Source of the DNA: Gemmatimonadota bacterium
GTDB lineage: Bacteria; Gemmatimonadota; Gemmatimonadetes; Gemmatimonadales; GWC2-71-9
DNA: 64,000 nucleotides
Assembly: GCA_003169895.1 (NCBI GenBank)
Contig: PNAE01000007.1
Span: forward strand, 1,655,978 to 1,719,977
Reading direction: 5' to 3'
Part shown: positions 63,762 to 64,000 of the stretch, piece after piece
How positions within the stretch are numbered: position 1 is the stretch's first letter
How the letters are laid out: every line of letters begins with the position of its first letter
The notes under the pieces: generated by a model
Seen by the model: the letters and a program-made list of their open reading frames with translations, nothing else
What the model was told of the DNA's origin: nothing
Database searches by the model: none
Position numbers and translations under genes: made by a program

Positions 63762-64000
63762 TCACCCGCCGGCACCGGCGCGCGCGTGTCGGCGCCGCAG
63801 CAGTCCGCCGAGTCGCAGCCGTTCTTCGCGTTCGCGTTCGTCGAGCACCCGTCGCACGCGCGCAACGTCCCGTTCCAGTTGGGGCGAAACGCGCCGCTCC
63901 AATGTATGGACCTGGCGCGAGGTCTGCGCCAGCGCCTGTCCCACGCGCCGGAGCAGCATCTCCTGTGGGGCGGCGTCCAGCAAGAGCTCGGTCAGGTGCT
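63762..64000 (-). CDS. V/A-type ATPase subunit D, 5' end outside the window
   Basis: Only the last 79 residues are visible. RRVGQALAQTSRQVHTLERRV and ARVRRVLDEREREERLRL match the C-terminal helix of the central-shaft subunit D of V/A-type ATP synthases or pumps (pattern of TRRRVNALE...LDEREREDF). The frame is open to the right edge. Its operon would lie to the right and transcribe leftwards. Confidence 0.82.
   Translation of the reverse strand, partial: HLTELLLDAAPQEMLLRRVGQALAQTSRQVHTLERRVSPQLERDVARVRRVLDEREREERLRLGGLLRRRHARAGAGG

Overview
The window is high-GC bacterial chromosome with tightly packed genes and many 1-4 nt start/stop overlaps. Gene content points to Gemmatimonadota: a glycogen operon built from GH57 enzymes, sorbosone-dehydrogenase-like propellers, secreted S9 and M1 peptidases and many two-component proteins. 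This assignment is an inference from content, not from a marker gene. I see no phage genes, insertion sequence, CRISPR array, rRNA or tRNA.

Layout, left part. 1-1680: agmatine-to-putrescine genes aguA (cut by the left edge) and aguB. 1702-2817: a predicted outer-membrane barrel. 2853-12206: a leftward alpha-glucan operon, glgP > glgA > GH57 branching enzyme > GH57/DUF3536 protein > GH57 4-alpha-glucanotransferase-like protein, with no GH13 enzyme and no glgC. 12308-13984: ettA. 14074-19498: secreted proteins (two tandem PQQ-type propellers, a peroxiredoxin, a DPP-IV-like peptidase). 19584-22857: an acyltransferase, an MFS carrier and a Yip1-type protein. 23209-27143: a DUF4383 protein, an Fpg/Nei glycosylase that appears to start at CTG, and an M1 aminopeptidase with HEAT-like repeats. 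27390-31590: a cupredoxin, a hybrid sensor kinase and a barrel protein in one operon. 31628-37190: a GH38-like hydrolase, a class A PBP, and a BNR propeller overlapped by a MoaD/ThiS-like protein ending in Gly-Gly.

The part from 37.3 to 56.4 kb looks like a stress or dormancy island. It holds a sensor/regulator pair whose sensor lacks the phosphoacceptor His, an MgtA-type P-ATPase, two DrrAB-like ABC exporters, a PAS-GAF kinase, a double universal stress protein overlapping an eRF1-like protein, a BON protein, a copper/multicopper-oxidase group, a phosphoribosyltransferase next to an erythromycin-esterase-like protein, a DUF4242 protein and an alpha/beta hydrolase. This set resembles the mycobacterial DosR dormancy regulon in content. 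Two of its divergent intergenic regions share the same two 10-mers built on GCAGTC, and a third carries a related CAGTC pair.

56604-63096 is a complete TolC-HlyD-ABC-ABC-permease-permease efflux operon of the YbhGFSR type, with the usually fused ATPase split into two genes. The right edge carries a tandem DUF2892 membrane protein and the 3' part of a V/A-type ATPase subunit D gene.

At least five places, mostly between genes, carry degenerate purine-rich heptamer repeats (GGTGAGA, GAGAGAC, AGAGCCC types). Three of them form long inverted repeats and may act as terminators or as a lineage-specific repeat family.
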